DNA of 22,976 bases, taken from NCBI GenBank assembly GCA_964431735.1, contig CAYSLJ010000116.1, positions 1 through 22,976 of the forward strand. Reading direction: 5' to 3'. Position numbers and translations under genes: made by a program. Positions 1 to 7,255 of this stretch are shown here, piece by piece (positions within the stretch are counted from its first letter, which is position 1; the number at the start of each line of letters is the position of its first letter). Origin of the DNA: CALARM01 sp964431735. Its GTDB lineage: Bacteria > Vulcanimicrobiota > SpSt-956 > JAKJGF01. The notes beneath the pieces are model-generated. The model worked only from the letters and a program-made list of their open reading frames with translations. It was not told the origin of the DNA and searched no databases.

Positions 1-1
1 G

Positions 2-51
2 GAAGAGCCTCACCCACCGGAAGGTATTTGATGACTTTTCGGATAGGCTCT
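2..51. mobile_element. Left copy of terminal inverted repeat, probable IS end
   Basis: This segment matches the reverse complement of 22927-22976 at 49 of 50 positions (C versus A near base 14 is the difference). Read outward from the gene side it starts AGAGCCTATCCGAAAAGTC, preceded by CTA. Such ends recall IS5-family elements with a short T-N-A or TA target, but no transposase is in the window, so the family is a guess. The unit itself starts AGAGCC and ends GGCTCT (4-9 and 46-51). The assembly probably stopped here because the sequence is multicopy. Confidence 0.55.
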
Positions 52-79
52 TAGTTTCATAACAATTCATAATTAATGA

Positions 80-142
80 GTGAGTAGTGAATAGTGATTA
101 ACATTGCCATATTCTACTCACTACTCACCACTCACGATTCAC
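80..142. repeat. Heptad repeat hairpin (TACTCAC family)
   Basis: Three GTGANTA-type heptads at 80-100 face four heptads at 115-142 (TACTCAC, TACTCAC, CACTCAC, GATTCAC). Bases 80-94 pair with 114-128 at 14 of 15 positions, leaving a 19-base loop. There is no T-run, so a terminator role is uncertain. The array abuts module M1 at 143-171. Confidence 0.7.
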
Positions 143-171
143 TTAAATTCTAATAAGTTCTGAAATACACT
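143..171 (-). repeat. Dispersed module M1, copy a
   Basis: Read on the minus strand this 29-base segment begins AGTGTATTTCAGAACTTATT and differs at one base from 5713-5741; a third copy lies at 14873-14901. As in the copy at 5713, a heptad array follows it in the same orientation. Its function is unknown. The remainder of the 309-base leader (172-309) holds no gene; it has a TATAAT-like box at 235-240. Confidence 0.7.
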
Positions 172-309
172 ATAAAAATGAAAATTTCTATGCCTTTAAA
201 TTAAACTTGCCTTTTTTATATAAAATAGTTAGAATATAATTTCACAATGTGTACAGGCTCTGTACCGATTTATCTGGAGCGTTAATCAGTTTTATAAGGG
301 ATATTATCA

Positions 310-2907
310 ATGAATATACAGAATAAATTAATAGTTCTCATATGTTCAATATTAATTCTATGTCTCGTAGTATTAATTGTGCAGAGACATTTAGAAAAAA
401 ACAAATTAATAATATTATTTCAGGAAGAAAAAGAAGAAAAAAGTAAAATTTTTGATAAAATCCTTGAAATCAAAGGAGAGTCTTTAAAGAGTCTCGCTTA
501 TGATTATACATACTGGGACGAAATGGTATCTTTCGTAAAAACTAAAGATAAAATGTGGGCTAAAAACAATATAGCAACTGTTTTTGGAACATATAATGCA
601 AATTATATATGGATTTACTCGGTAGATTTCTCACTTATTTATTCTGTATCGAACATAAAAAAAACAGAGTTAAAAAAAATTCCCATAGAGGAAAAATCTA
701 TTAAATATTTATTCAGACAAAAAAATCGTTTCACTCATTTTTTTATTAATACACCTGAAGGCATCATAGAAATTCGCGGTGCTACAATTCATTCTACTAT
801 AGATAAAGAAAGAATTACCGAACCTGCAGGTTATTTTTTTACAGGACGTTTATGGGACCAAAAATATATTAACGAACTGTCACTCTTAACCAGAAGTGAC
901 ATAATTCTCAATAATTACTCCAATGAAGACATACCTGACGACAGAATAGAGAATGATGGCGTCCATTTTTTCAAAATCCTTTACGGCTGGAACAAAGAAC
1001 CAGTAATAGTTATGGATATAGTATCAAAAACCAGTATAATAAACAGCCTGAACAATGCATCTAACTGGAGCTTTATGATAGTTATTACCTATGCTCTAAT
1101 ACTGCTAATTATGTTATATACATCCATTACATTATGGATAAGAGCTCCTCTGAGGAGTATAACTATGGCTCTAAATAAAGATGATCCTGATTATCTTGAG
1201 AGACTTAAGCAGGACAGAAGTGAATTCGGACATATAAGTACATTAATAAATCAATTTTTTGCTCAGAGAAATGAGCTTATAAAAGAAATTGAAGAAAGAA
1301 AATATTTAAATCAGAAACTGGAAAAGGAAATTAATGAGAGAAAGCAGGTAGAAATATTACTCAGGGAAAGTGAAAAAAAATACCGCCATCTTCTTGAAAT
1401 AGCACAGGAAGGCATATGGGCCATAGACGGACATGGGAATACAACCTTTATAAATCCTAAAATATCAGACATACTGGGATATAACGCTGAAGAAATGTTC
1501 GGGAAGAAATTTCTGGATTTTATAGAAGAAGATGACAGAGAATATTTCAGGACAAATATGGAAAAATACAAAAAAACTATTCAAGAGAGACTGAACTGTG
1601 AATTTCTTAAAAAAGACGGGAAAAAAATCTATACATCTTTATCTCTGAGCCCCATTAATGATGATAAAGGTAATTACATGGGAAATCTTGCCCTTGTAAC
1701 AGATATAACAGAAAAAAAACTGGCAGAAGAAGAAAAAAGTAAACTTGAACACCACCTTCGTCACTCTGATAAAATCAGAGCTATAGGTACAATGGCAGCA
1801 GGCATAGCTCATGATTTCAACAATATTCTTGTTGCTATACTTGGTTATACGGAAGTTATGATTCACCATACAACAGAAGGAAGTATATTTGAAAAAAATC
1901 TGCGAGAAGTACGTAATGCATGTAACAGAGCAATAAATCTGGTAAAACAAATTCTGACCTTCAGCCGTAAATCGGAAGTAAAAAGAATACCGCTGCAAAT
2001 AAGTCCCATTGTAAAGGAAACCATTAAACTGCTCAGGCGATTATTACCTTCCACAATAGAACTGAAAGAGAATATTGAAGAAAATCTCGTCTGGATAAAG
2101 GCAGATCCGACACAGATTCAACAGATAGTAATAAATCTATGTACAAATGCCGCCCAGGCTATGAGTGGAGCAAGTGGATTAATAGAAGTAACTTTAAAGA
2201 ATTTATCCATTCAGTCAAAAGATATAACATATGAAAATATGAAATCCGGCACTTATCTTCAACTCGCTGTAACAGACACAGGTCATGGCATACCGCCTGA
2301 GATCAAAGAACGTATCTTTGAGCCTTATTTTACAACAAAAAAAACAGGAGAAGGCAGTGGAATGGGACTTGCCGTAGTTTACGGCATTGTAAAAGCCTAT
2401 GGAGGAGAAATTACAGTGGACAGTAATATCGGTAAAGGAACAAAAATTACTATATGTTTTCCCGGTGTGGAAATTGATGATAAAAAACCGGAAAAAGAAG
2501 ATAATGTTGTTTTACCGACAGAAAAGGGAAAAATATTATTTGTAGATGATGAAGAAATATCTATTGTTAAAATAATGAAGGAATTACTGGAACAGATGGG
2601 ATATCAAATTTCCTCCAGCAACAGCAGTATTGAAGCTCTGCAGCTCTTTCGCGAAAAACCTGACGAATATGCTATTGTTATTACAGACGAAATTATGCCA
2701 AAAATGAAAGGTTCGAAACTGGCAGAAGAAATATTACGTATAAGACCTGATATACCTGTAATACTTATAACCGGCTATTGCGATCATGACATTATGGAAA
2801 AAGCAAAAGCTACAGGAGTAAAGGAAGTTCTTATAAAACCTGTAACACTGGGGAAACTGACGAAAACAATAAGGGAATTACTGAGTGATGATAAAACATG
2901 TTCGTGA
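310..2907 (+). CDS. Membrane-bound hybrid histidine kinase (CHASE4-PAS-HisKA-HATPase-REC)
   Basis: This is a sensor kinase that autophosphorylates on histidine and passes phosphate to its own receiver. There is one TM segment near residues 7-25 and another near 255-277. They bracket an extracytoplasmic CHASE4-like sensor (DYTYWDEMVSF at 65-75). A HAMP/coiled-coil linker and a PAS domain (about 350-470) follow. The H-box reads AGIAHDFNNIL with phospho-acceptor H501. The ATPase domain has an N-box ending at N613, DTGHGIP at 656-662 and GSGMGL around 682-687. The C-terminal receiver has D746/D747, phospho-acceptor D793, T821 and K843. The DFNN-type H-box followed by a receiver is typical of hybrid kinases. 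An AAGGG lies 9 bases before the ATG, and a TATAAT-like -10 box lies at 235-240 without a well-spaced -35. It leads a probable operon with xthA 50 bases downstream. The ligand and output partner are unknown; the orphan receiver at 5243 is one candidate. Confidence 0.93.
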   Translation: MNIQNKLIVLICSILILCLVVLIVQRHLEKNKLIILFQEEKEEKSKIFDKILEIKGESLKSLAYDYTYWDEMVSFVKTKDKMWAKNNIATVFGTYNANYIWIYSVDFSLIYSVSNIKKTELKKIPIEEKSIKYLFRQKNRFTHFFINTPEGIIEIRGATIHSTIDKERITEPAGYFFTGRLWDQKYINELSLLTRSDIILNNYSNEDIPDDRIENDGVHFFKILYGWNKEPVIVMDIVSKTSIINSLNNASNWSFMIVITYALILLIMLYTSITLWIRAPLRSITMALNKDDPDYLERLKQDRSEFGHISTLINQFFAQRNELIKEIEERKYLNQKLEKEINERKQVEILLRESEKKYRHLLEIAQEGIWAIDGHGNTTFINPKISDILGYNAEEMFGKKFLDFIEEDDREYFRTNMEKYKKTIQERLNCEFLKKDGKKIYTSLSLSPINDDKGNYMGNLALVTDITEKKLAEEEKSKLEHHLRHSDKIRAIGTMAAGIAHDFNNILVAILGYTEVMIHHTTEGSIFEKNLREVRNACNRAINLVKQILTFSRKSEVKRIPLQISPIVKETIKLLRRLLPSTIELKENIEENLVWIKADPTQIQQIVINLCTNAAQAMSGASGLIEVTLKNLSIQSKDITYENMKSGTYLQLAVTDTGHGIPPEIKERIFEPYFTTKKTGEGSGMGLAVVYGIVKAYGGEITVDSNIGKGTKITICFPGVEIDDKKPEKEDNVVLPTEKGKILFVDDEEISIVKIMKELLEQMGYQISSSNSSIEALQLFREKPDEYAIVITDEIMPKMKGSKLAEEILRIRPDIPVILITGYCDHDIMEKAKATGVKEVLIKPVTLGKLTKTIRELLSDDKTCS

Positions 2908-2957
2908 GAGATAATGGAAACATCTACAGTCAAAATTTTATATCAGGAGGACCATAA

Positions 2958-3737
2958 ATGAATCTAAAAATAGCCAGTTTTAATACAAATTCTATCAGAG
3001 CCAGAATGGATATAATTACCGGGTGGCTCTCAGATACATCTACTGATATACTGTGTATTCAGGAAACAAAGGTACAGGATAAAGATTTTCCTCTTGAGCC
3101 TTTTAATCAGATAAACTATCACTGTGTGTTTAAAGGACAGAAAAGCTATAATGGTGTTGCTGTTATAAGCAAAATTCCTGTTGAAAACATGGTTGCAGGA
3201 TTTGACGGAAAAGGTGAAGATGAAGGGAGCCGCCTTATTTACTGTAAAATACATGATATAAATATAATAAATGTTTATATTCCCCAGGGTTCTGAAGTGG
3301 GAACGGAAAAATTTAAATATAAACTGACCTGGCTCGATAGACTCCATGATTACTTAAAAAACAATTTCTCTCCCGCTTCTCCGTTAATTCTCACAGGAGA
3401 TTTCAACATAGCACCGGAAAGGATTGACGTATACGATCCTGATAATCTATACGGTGCAGTAGGATTTCATCCTGAAGAACATAAAGGGCTGGACAAATTA
3501 AAATCATGGGGACTTATCGATATATTCAGAAAACATGAAAGCCGTGGAGACCAGTATAGTTTTTATGATTACAGAATAAAGAATGGTGTAAAGAGAAAAA
3601 TGGGATGGCGCCTGGATCACATATGGGCAACAGAAATTCTGGCAGAAAAATCTGTTACATCCTGTATAGATATAAATCAGAGGCTTTTAGAAAAACCGTC
3701 TGACCATACGTTTGTTGTGGCAGAATTTAATTTATGA
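2958..3737 (+). CDS. xthA: Exodeoxyribonuclease III (AP endonuclease)
   Basis: This is a Mg-dependent 3'-5' exonuclease and abasic-site endonuclease of base excision repair, from the EEP/ExoIII superfamily. At 259 residues it is close to the 268 of the E. coli enzyme. The expected motifs are in order: N-terminal KIASFNTNSIRAR, metal ligand E36 in IQETK, D148 and N150 in GDFNIAP, D220 in RLDHIW, and the terminal SDH with D249-H250. The start is fixed by a strong TCAGGAGG 7 bases before the ATG. It lies between the histidine kinase and the S51-like gene with small gaps, so it is probably co-transcribed. Nothing links its function to either neighbour. Family assignment is secure; exact specificity is by homology. 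Confidence 0.95.
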   Translation: MNLKIASFNTNSIRARMDIITGWLSDTSTDILCIQETKVQDKDFPLEPFNQINYHCVFKGQKSYNGVAVISKIPVENMVAGFDGKGEDEGSRLIYCKIHDINIINVYIPQGSEVGTEKFKYKLTWLDRLHDYLKNNFSPASPLILTGDFNIAPERIDVYDPDNLYGAVGFHPEEHKGLDKLKSWGLIDIFRKHESRGDQYSFYDYRIKNGVKRKMGWRLDHIWATEILAEKSVTSCIDINQRLLEKPSDHTFVVAEFNL

Positions 3738-3752
3738 AAAAAGGTGAATAAT

Positions 3753-5105
3753 ATGAAAAAACTTAAATATCCGGGATTACTTGAAAACAAGGCAGAAGGA
3801 TGGTGTTTTTTAAACGGCAATGTTGTAAAAGAAGAAGATCTTGTAAATATGTGCAGAGAAACAATCCTGAACCCATGTCATACAGACGAAGAGTTAAATA
3901 AAAGTAAAAAAATACTCCTTGTTACAGCAGCTTTTCAGAAAGGACATGAACATCACGATCGCCATCTCATAGAAATGTTCGAACGTATTTCTATAGATGC
4001 CAGTTGGGAAGGAAGTTTTCCGAGAAATATTCAAAACCTATCGGTATATTCCATGTTCAATGAATTTAAAGAAAAAGAAAAATGGCTCTACCAGAAATAT
4101 ACGGAGAAACAGGATCAGATTAAAGCAATAAAAAAAGATTATTACGAAAAAAATTTCCACTATGTGGAAGAAATATATAAACTTGTATCCAGTCTCCAGG
4201 AAAACTATAAACATTTCTGTCTTTATGATTTTTATTATCTCCACGATCATAAAGACGATCCGGAGTTTTTCACAGTTGACCTGTCAGGTGAAGAAAAAGA
4301 TAAAAAATTATCTGATTTATCCAATCTTTTAAGAGCCAATAAAGGTCTGTCAACATGTAAGGAACTGAGAGATACATTTGACCATATAATTTATAAAGAC
4401 AATGAATTATTTTCTCTGTGCAGACATGTAGAACTTTATTATCTCTGGAAAAGCGGCGTGCAAAAAAGCTCTTTTTATAAAGAACAGAGAGAAGAACTGG
4501 GTAAAAGAATAATGTCAAGCGCTACAATATTTATATTCGGAGGAAGGGTTTTTGTCCTTACCAACAGACTTCGTTTTTACAGACTTGAAAAATATTTCAA
4601 AGATGCAGTAAAAAAAGGAACCAATCTCTACGGTATCAGTGCAGGTTCAATATGTCAGACAGAAAAGTTTTTTCTCACATTTGAACGTTATTCCACCAGA
4701 GCCCATTCGAGCGCATCAGATTACGGCATGGGTCTTGTGCATAACATATGGATCTTCCCCCATGCAGAGGATCTTTCCTATATAAGAGAACTGCACAGAG
4801 ACAAGCTGTCTTTCTTTACCCTGAGACACAGGCCGGGAGTGGCAGTAGGCCTTACGGAAAAAAGCGTTCTTCTATGCGAAAAATATAAAGATCCCTTTGA
4901 CGGAAAAATATACAGACGTTATACCTCTGTAGGAGAAGAACCTGTTCTGGTCTTCGGAGAAAGAGGTAAAAGATGTGATCTCTATAAATACGACCAGATA
5001 ATTCTGGAAGGCACAAAATTTTATAAAGGGAAAAATCAAATTGCAGGAAAAGATGATATAAAGCAGATGGAAGAAGAATATGTTGCCAGCATAAGAAATA
5101 AATAA
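3753..5105 (+). CDS. Peptidase S51 / class I GATase-like protein with large insertion
   Basis: This resembles the S51 family (dipeptidase E, cyanophycinase) but is not one I can name. From the ATG at 3753 (450 residues), the first strand is KKILLVTAAF near residue 53. The fold resumes with TIFIFGG around 258-264, followed by LTNRLRFYRLEKYF. The nucleophile elbow is GISAGSI, with the probable catalytic serine at 296. A downstream FPHAED with H337 matches the family's histidine position. Between the first strand and the GG motif lie about 200 residues, far more than in a normal 230-280-residue S51 enzyme. The extra part is helical, rich in Lys, Glu and Tyr, with a conserved-looking FCLYDFYYLHDHKDDPEFF. 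The ATG at 3753 has AAGGTG 6 bases upstream and is preferred to the GTG at 3744, which overlaps that site. It ends the xthA operon. The substrate is unknown, and no cyanophycin synthetase is nearby. Confidence 0.7.
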   Translation: MKKLKYPGLLENKAEGWCFLNGNVVKEEDLVNMCRETILNPCHTDEELNKSKKILLVTAAFQKGHEHHDRHLIEMFERISIDASWEGSFPRNIQNLSVYSMFNEFKEKEKWLYQKYTEKQDQIKAIKKDYYEKNFHYVEEIYKLVSSLQENYKHFCLYDFYYLHDHKDDPEFFTVDLSGEEKDKKLSDLSNLLRANKGLSTCKELRDTFDHIIYKDNELFSLCRHVELYYLWKSGVQKSSFYKEQREELGKRIMSSATIFIFGGRVFVLTNRLRFYRLEKYFKDAVKKGTNLYGISAGSICQTEKFFLTFERYSTRAHSSASDYGMGLVHNIWIFPHAEDLSYIRELHRDKLSFFTLRHRPGVAVGLTEKSVLLCEKYKDPFDGKIYRRYTSVGEEPVLVFGERGKRCDLYKYDQIILEGTKFYKGKNQIAGKDDIKQMEEEYVASIRNK

Positions 5106-5130
5106 TATTAATAGCAGGTTGAGATATGGC

Positions 5131-5194
5131 AGAACAAATAAGAATCGTCACGAGTAACGCGTTACGCGTGACGGGATTACAGCCTTATTGTTCT
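5131..5194. repeat. Palindrome with GC-rich heptad core between convergent genes
   Basis: The core 5146-5173 is four heptads arranged as a near-perfect 28-base palindrome (14-base arms, one mismatch), centred on GTAACGCGTTAC at 5154-5165. Outer arms AGAACAAATAAG (5131-5142) and CTTATTGTTCT (5184-5194) pair with one base skipped. It sits between the convergent S51-like and response-regulator genes and could fold as a hairpin in both transcripts. It lacks a T-run, so calling it a terminator would be speculative. Confidence 0.65.
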
Positions 5195-5242
5195 TCCCTG
5201 TATCCATATACGCTTTATCCATAAAATCATACTATTTACCTG

Positions 5243-5641
5243 TTACTCAATCAACCCCAGATTACGTACTTCTTCTACCAGACTTTCCGGCTTTATCGGC
5301 TTCGGCATATAATAAGTGGCTCCACCCTTATAATAGGCTTCAAAAACCGATTTAGGATCATTGAGGGCTGTAATCATAATAACCTTCACTTCTTTTGAGC
5401 CTTTAATCATCATTTCTTTTTCAATATCCCTTATTTTCTGCAATGCCTCATGGCCGTTCATATTGGGCATCATAATATCGAGACATATCAAATCATAGGG
5501 CTTCTCTTCCTGCCATGCCATAAGAAAAGCCTGAATCGCTTCTGCTCCGTCAACAACAGTATCACAGTCACCGTACTGGGAAAGGACAGTTTTGAGCAAT
5601 TTCCTTATGTAAAAATCATCTTCTACAATTAAAGTCCTCAT
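5243..5641 (-). CDS. Single-domain (CheY-like) response regulator
   Basis: This is a 132-residue stand-alone receiver with no output domain. The acidic pocket is E7-D8-D9, the phospho-acceptor is D55 in LICLDIMMPNMNG, the switch threonine is T91 in MITA, and the conserved lysine is K114 in MPKPIKP. All residues needed for phosphorylation are present. The start at 5641 (MRTLIVEDD) is fixed by AAGGAGTG 5 bases upstream; the frame stays open 17 more codons but that extension lacks family similarity. Such proteins signal by protein-protein contact or act in phosphorelays. The hybrid kinase at 310 and the Ser/Thr kinase with a receiver at 11295 are in the neighbourhood, but no direct link is visible. 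It is followed by the palindrome at 5131-5194. Confidence 0.93.
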   Translation of the reverse strand: MRTLIVEDDFYIRKLLKTVLSQYGDCDTVVDGAEAIQAFLMAWQEEKPYDLICLDIMMPNMNGHEALQKIRDIEKEMMIKGSKEVKVIMITALNDPKSVFEAYYKGGATYYMPKPIKPESLVEEVRNLGLIE

Positions 5642-5712
5642 AAAACACTCCTTACCGGATGAATGGCTTAGTAGATAAAGAAATCCATTCAACCTTTACA
5701 TAAGCTTATTAC

Positions 5713-5741
5713 AGTGTATTTCATAACTTATTAGAATTTAA
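5713..5741 (+). repeat. Dispersed module M1, copy b
   Basis: This 29-base segment begins AGTGTATTTCATAACTTATT. It matches the reverse complement of 143-171 at 28 of 29 positions and 14873-14901 at 27 of 29. It is followed after five bases by a heptad array. It lies upstream of the response regulator, facing away from it. Confidence 0.72.
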
Positions 5742-5746
5742 ATGAT

Positions 5747-5803
5747 CGTGACGCGTAACGCGTGACGGATTTATCCCTCCAGATTACGCATTACGCATTA
5801 CGA
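5747..5803. repeat. GC-rich heptad array, two blocks
   Basis: Block one (5747-5767) is CGTGACG-CGTAACG-CGTGACG. Block two (5783-5803) is ATTACGC-ATTACGC-ATTACGA. They are separated by 15 bases containing ATCCCTCC. This lies in the spacer between the response-regulator and methyltransferase genes, right after module M1. Period 7 is exact within each block. Confidence 0.75.
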
Positions 5804-5887
5804 GATTATTATTTATAATGGTTATAAATATAATTTATAATCTTATTATAACATAATCGGCTGATTTATGAAAAAATTAATAAGATA

Positions 5888-7090
5888 TCAATAATTTTCA
5901 TTATTTATTTCGGAACATATAAAAGCCATCTGTTTGCCTGACAGGCAGGTCAGAAACAGTGTAGTTTTTACTCCTCCTTCGGTTAATTTAAGCCTTTTCC
6001 GTAAAACCTCCGGTTCCACTGCAGTTCCACGCTTTTTTATAACTATTTCACCGATCTTTAAATATTTTAATCGCCTGTTAATTTCTTTTATACTGAAAGG
6101 GAAAACTTCATCTATTTTCCATACCCTGGCCATTGGAGTTTTAACAGGCTTTTCTCCTGTAAGATAGGCTATGGCATTATCCATTTTCATGGCATTCAGC
6201 TTCCATGCAAGCCATTCAACCAGATGGCCCCTTATAATGGCCGGGTCAGGTTCATATATATAAGAAAGTGGTTCTGTTACAGGCACAGGATCTACGGCTT
6301 CTTCTTCAATATGAATATGTTCGGGTAAAATAGTTACGGATCTGTTAAAACCATATTTATGAGAAACATTTTTCCGTAAATTTCCGAACCAGAGAACTGC
6401 TTCTTTACAGGTTCTGTTATGGGAGATAAATTCCACTTCACAATCAGGCGGTATTTCCTCATAATCCACACCTGGTAATATTTTCACACCCAGATCGGGC
6501 ACAGTGGCTCTGATTGCCATAAGTTCAACGATTGAAGGTTCTATATCACTCAGATTAAAAACCCTCTTCCCTCCCTTTCTCCGGGAAGGATCGGCGAAAG
6601 CCGCATCAACATGCCATGGCCTGCGAAGATCTTCACAGAAAAATTCAATCTTTTCTGACAGGCCCAGAGCTTTAGAATTGGCTCTTGCCATTTCCAGACG
6701 AACTCTGTCTTTATCCACTGCCATAACATGGGGACTGATTTCTGAAAGACTTAACAGATCTCCACCTATACCACATGTAAGATCGGCGATTTTTCTATAA
6801 TCGGCAAAACGTTTTGCCCTGTGGCGTGCAATAACCTCACCGCTTGCCTGTTCCAGGGCTTCCGAAAGAAAATACATAAGACGGGCAGAAGAGAATTTTT
6901 CCTTTCCCCTGTTACGTAATATTGCTGTTTCAACAAGAGCAGAAGCTTCCTGCACTGTTACCTCTCTTCGTAATTTCTCAATTACGGGAATAATATTACT
7001 CAAATCCATCAGGGAAAGTTCCAGAAGCTTTTCCTGCCCCTTATGACTCAATAAAAAATTAAGATCTTCAAGACTTACAGGATAAGACAT
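5888..7090 (-). CDS. Class I SAM-dependent methyltransferase with THUMP-like C-terminus
   Basis: This is probably an RNA methyltransferase. At 400 residues it has a helical N-terminal part (1-95), then a Rossmann methyltransferase core. Motif I is DLTCGIGGD at 103-111, the acidic end of strand two is D126 in MAVDKDR, ED lies at 153-154, and the motif IV equivalent is DPSRR at 167-171. The C-terminal third (about 330-400, with KIDEVFPFSIKEINRRLKYL and the basic IKKRGTAVEPE) fits the THUMP-like domain seen in this bacterial family. DPSRR replaces the DPPY-type motifs of amino-group methyltransferases. The target base is unknown. The ribosome-binding site before the ATG is weak. The gene stands alone between repeat-filled spacers. 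Family call is good; substrate is inference. Confidence 0.82.
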   Translation of the reverse strand: MSYPVSLEDLNFLLSHKGQEKLLELSLMDLSNIIPVIEKLRREVTVQEASALVETAILRNRGKEKFSSARLMYFLSEALEQASGEVIARHRAKRFADYRKIADLTCGIGGDLLSLSEISPHVMAVDKDRVRLEMARANSKALGLSEKIEFFCEDLRRPWHVDAAFADPSRRKGGKRVFNLSDIEPSIVELMAIRATVPDLGVKILPGVDYEEIPPDCEVEFISHNRTCKEAVLWFGNLRKNVSHKYGFNRSVTILPEHIHIEEEAVDPVPVTEPLSYIYEPDPAIIRGHLVEWLAWKLNAMKMDNAIAYLTGEKPVKTPMARVWKIDEVFPFSIKEINRRLKYLKIGEIVIKKRGTAVEPEVLRKRLKLTEGGVKTTLFLTCLSGKQMAFICSEINNENY

Positions 7091-7137
7091 TTTTCATTAT
7101 TTACCGATTAATTTTCAGGATACTCTTTATTTACTGT

Positions 7138-7194
7138 GGTGAGCATAAATAATACATATTTGCTCTCGTGACGCGTGACGCGTGACGCGTGACT
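7138..7194 (+). repeat. Module M2 copy a with four GC-rich heptads
   Basis: Module M2 (7138-7166) begins GGTGAGCATAAATAATACAT and is itself an imperfect palindrome (GAGCA...TGCTC). It runs directly into CGTGACG three times plus CGTGACT (7167-7194). The same module-plus-array occurs at 16687 and, inverted, at 13495-13556. Confidence 0.75.
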
Positions 7195-7205
7195 TAAACG
7201 ATACC

Positions 7206-7255
7206 GGGCGACCACAGGGGGGGCGCCCCTACTCTTCACTTTTCACGACTCACTT
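7206..7255. repeat. GC-rich hairpin followed by degenerate heptads
   Basis: AGGGG at 7216-7220 pairs with CCCCT at 7226-7230, and GGGCG at 7206-7210 can alternatively pair with CGCCC at 7224-7228. This GC-rich block contrasts sharply with the AT-rich surroundings and resembles widespread hairpin repeats of environmental genomes (recalled, not checked). Three heptads TTCACTT, TTCACGA and CTCACTT follow at 7235-7255, reaching into the stop codon of the ankyrin gene. Confidence 0.5.

Noticed and set aside
3744..3752. GTG start for the S51-like gene
   Set aside because: The GTG is part of the AAGGTG ribosome-binding site of the ATG at 3753.
5642..5692. Longer start for the response regulator
   Set aside because: Receiver domains start near MRTLIVEDD, and AAGGAGTG precedes the ATG at 5641.
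5700..5709. ATAAGCTTAT as a regulator site upstream of the response regulator
   Set aside because: A single 10-base AT-rich palindrome is expected by chance in this composition.
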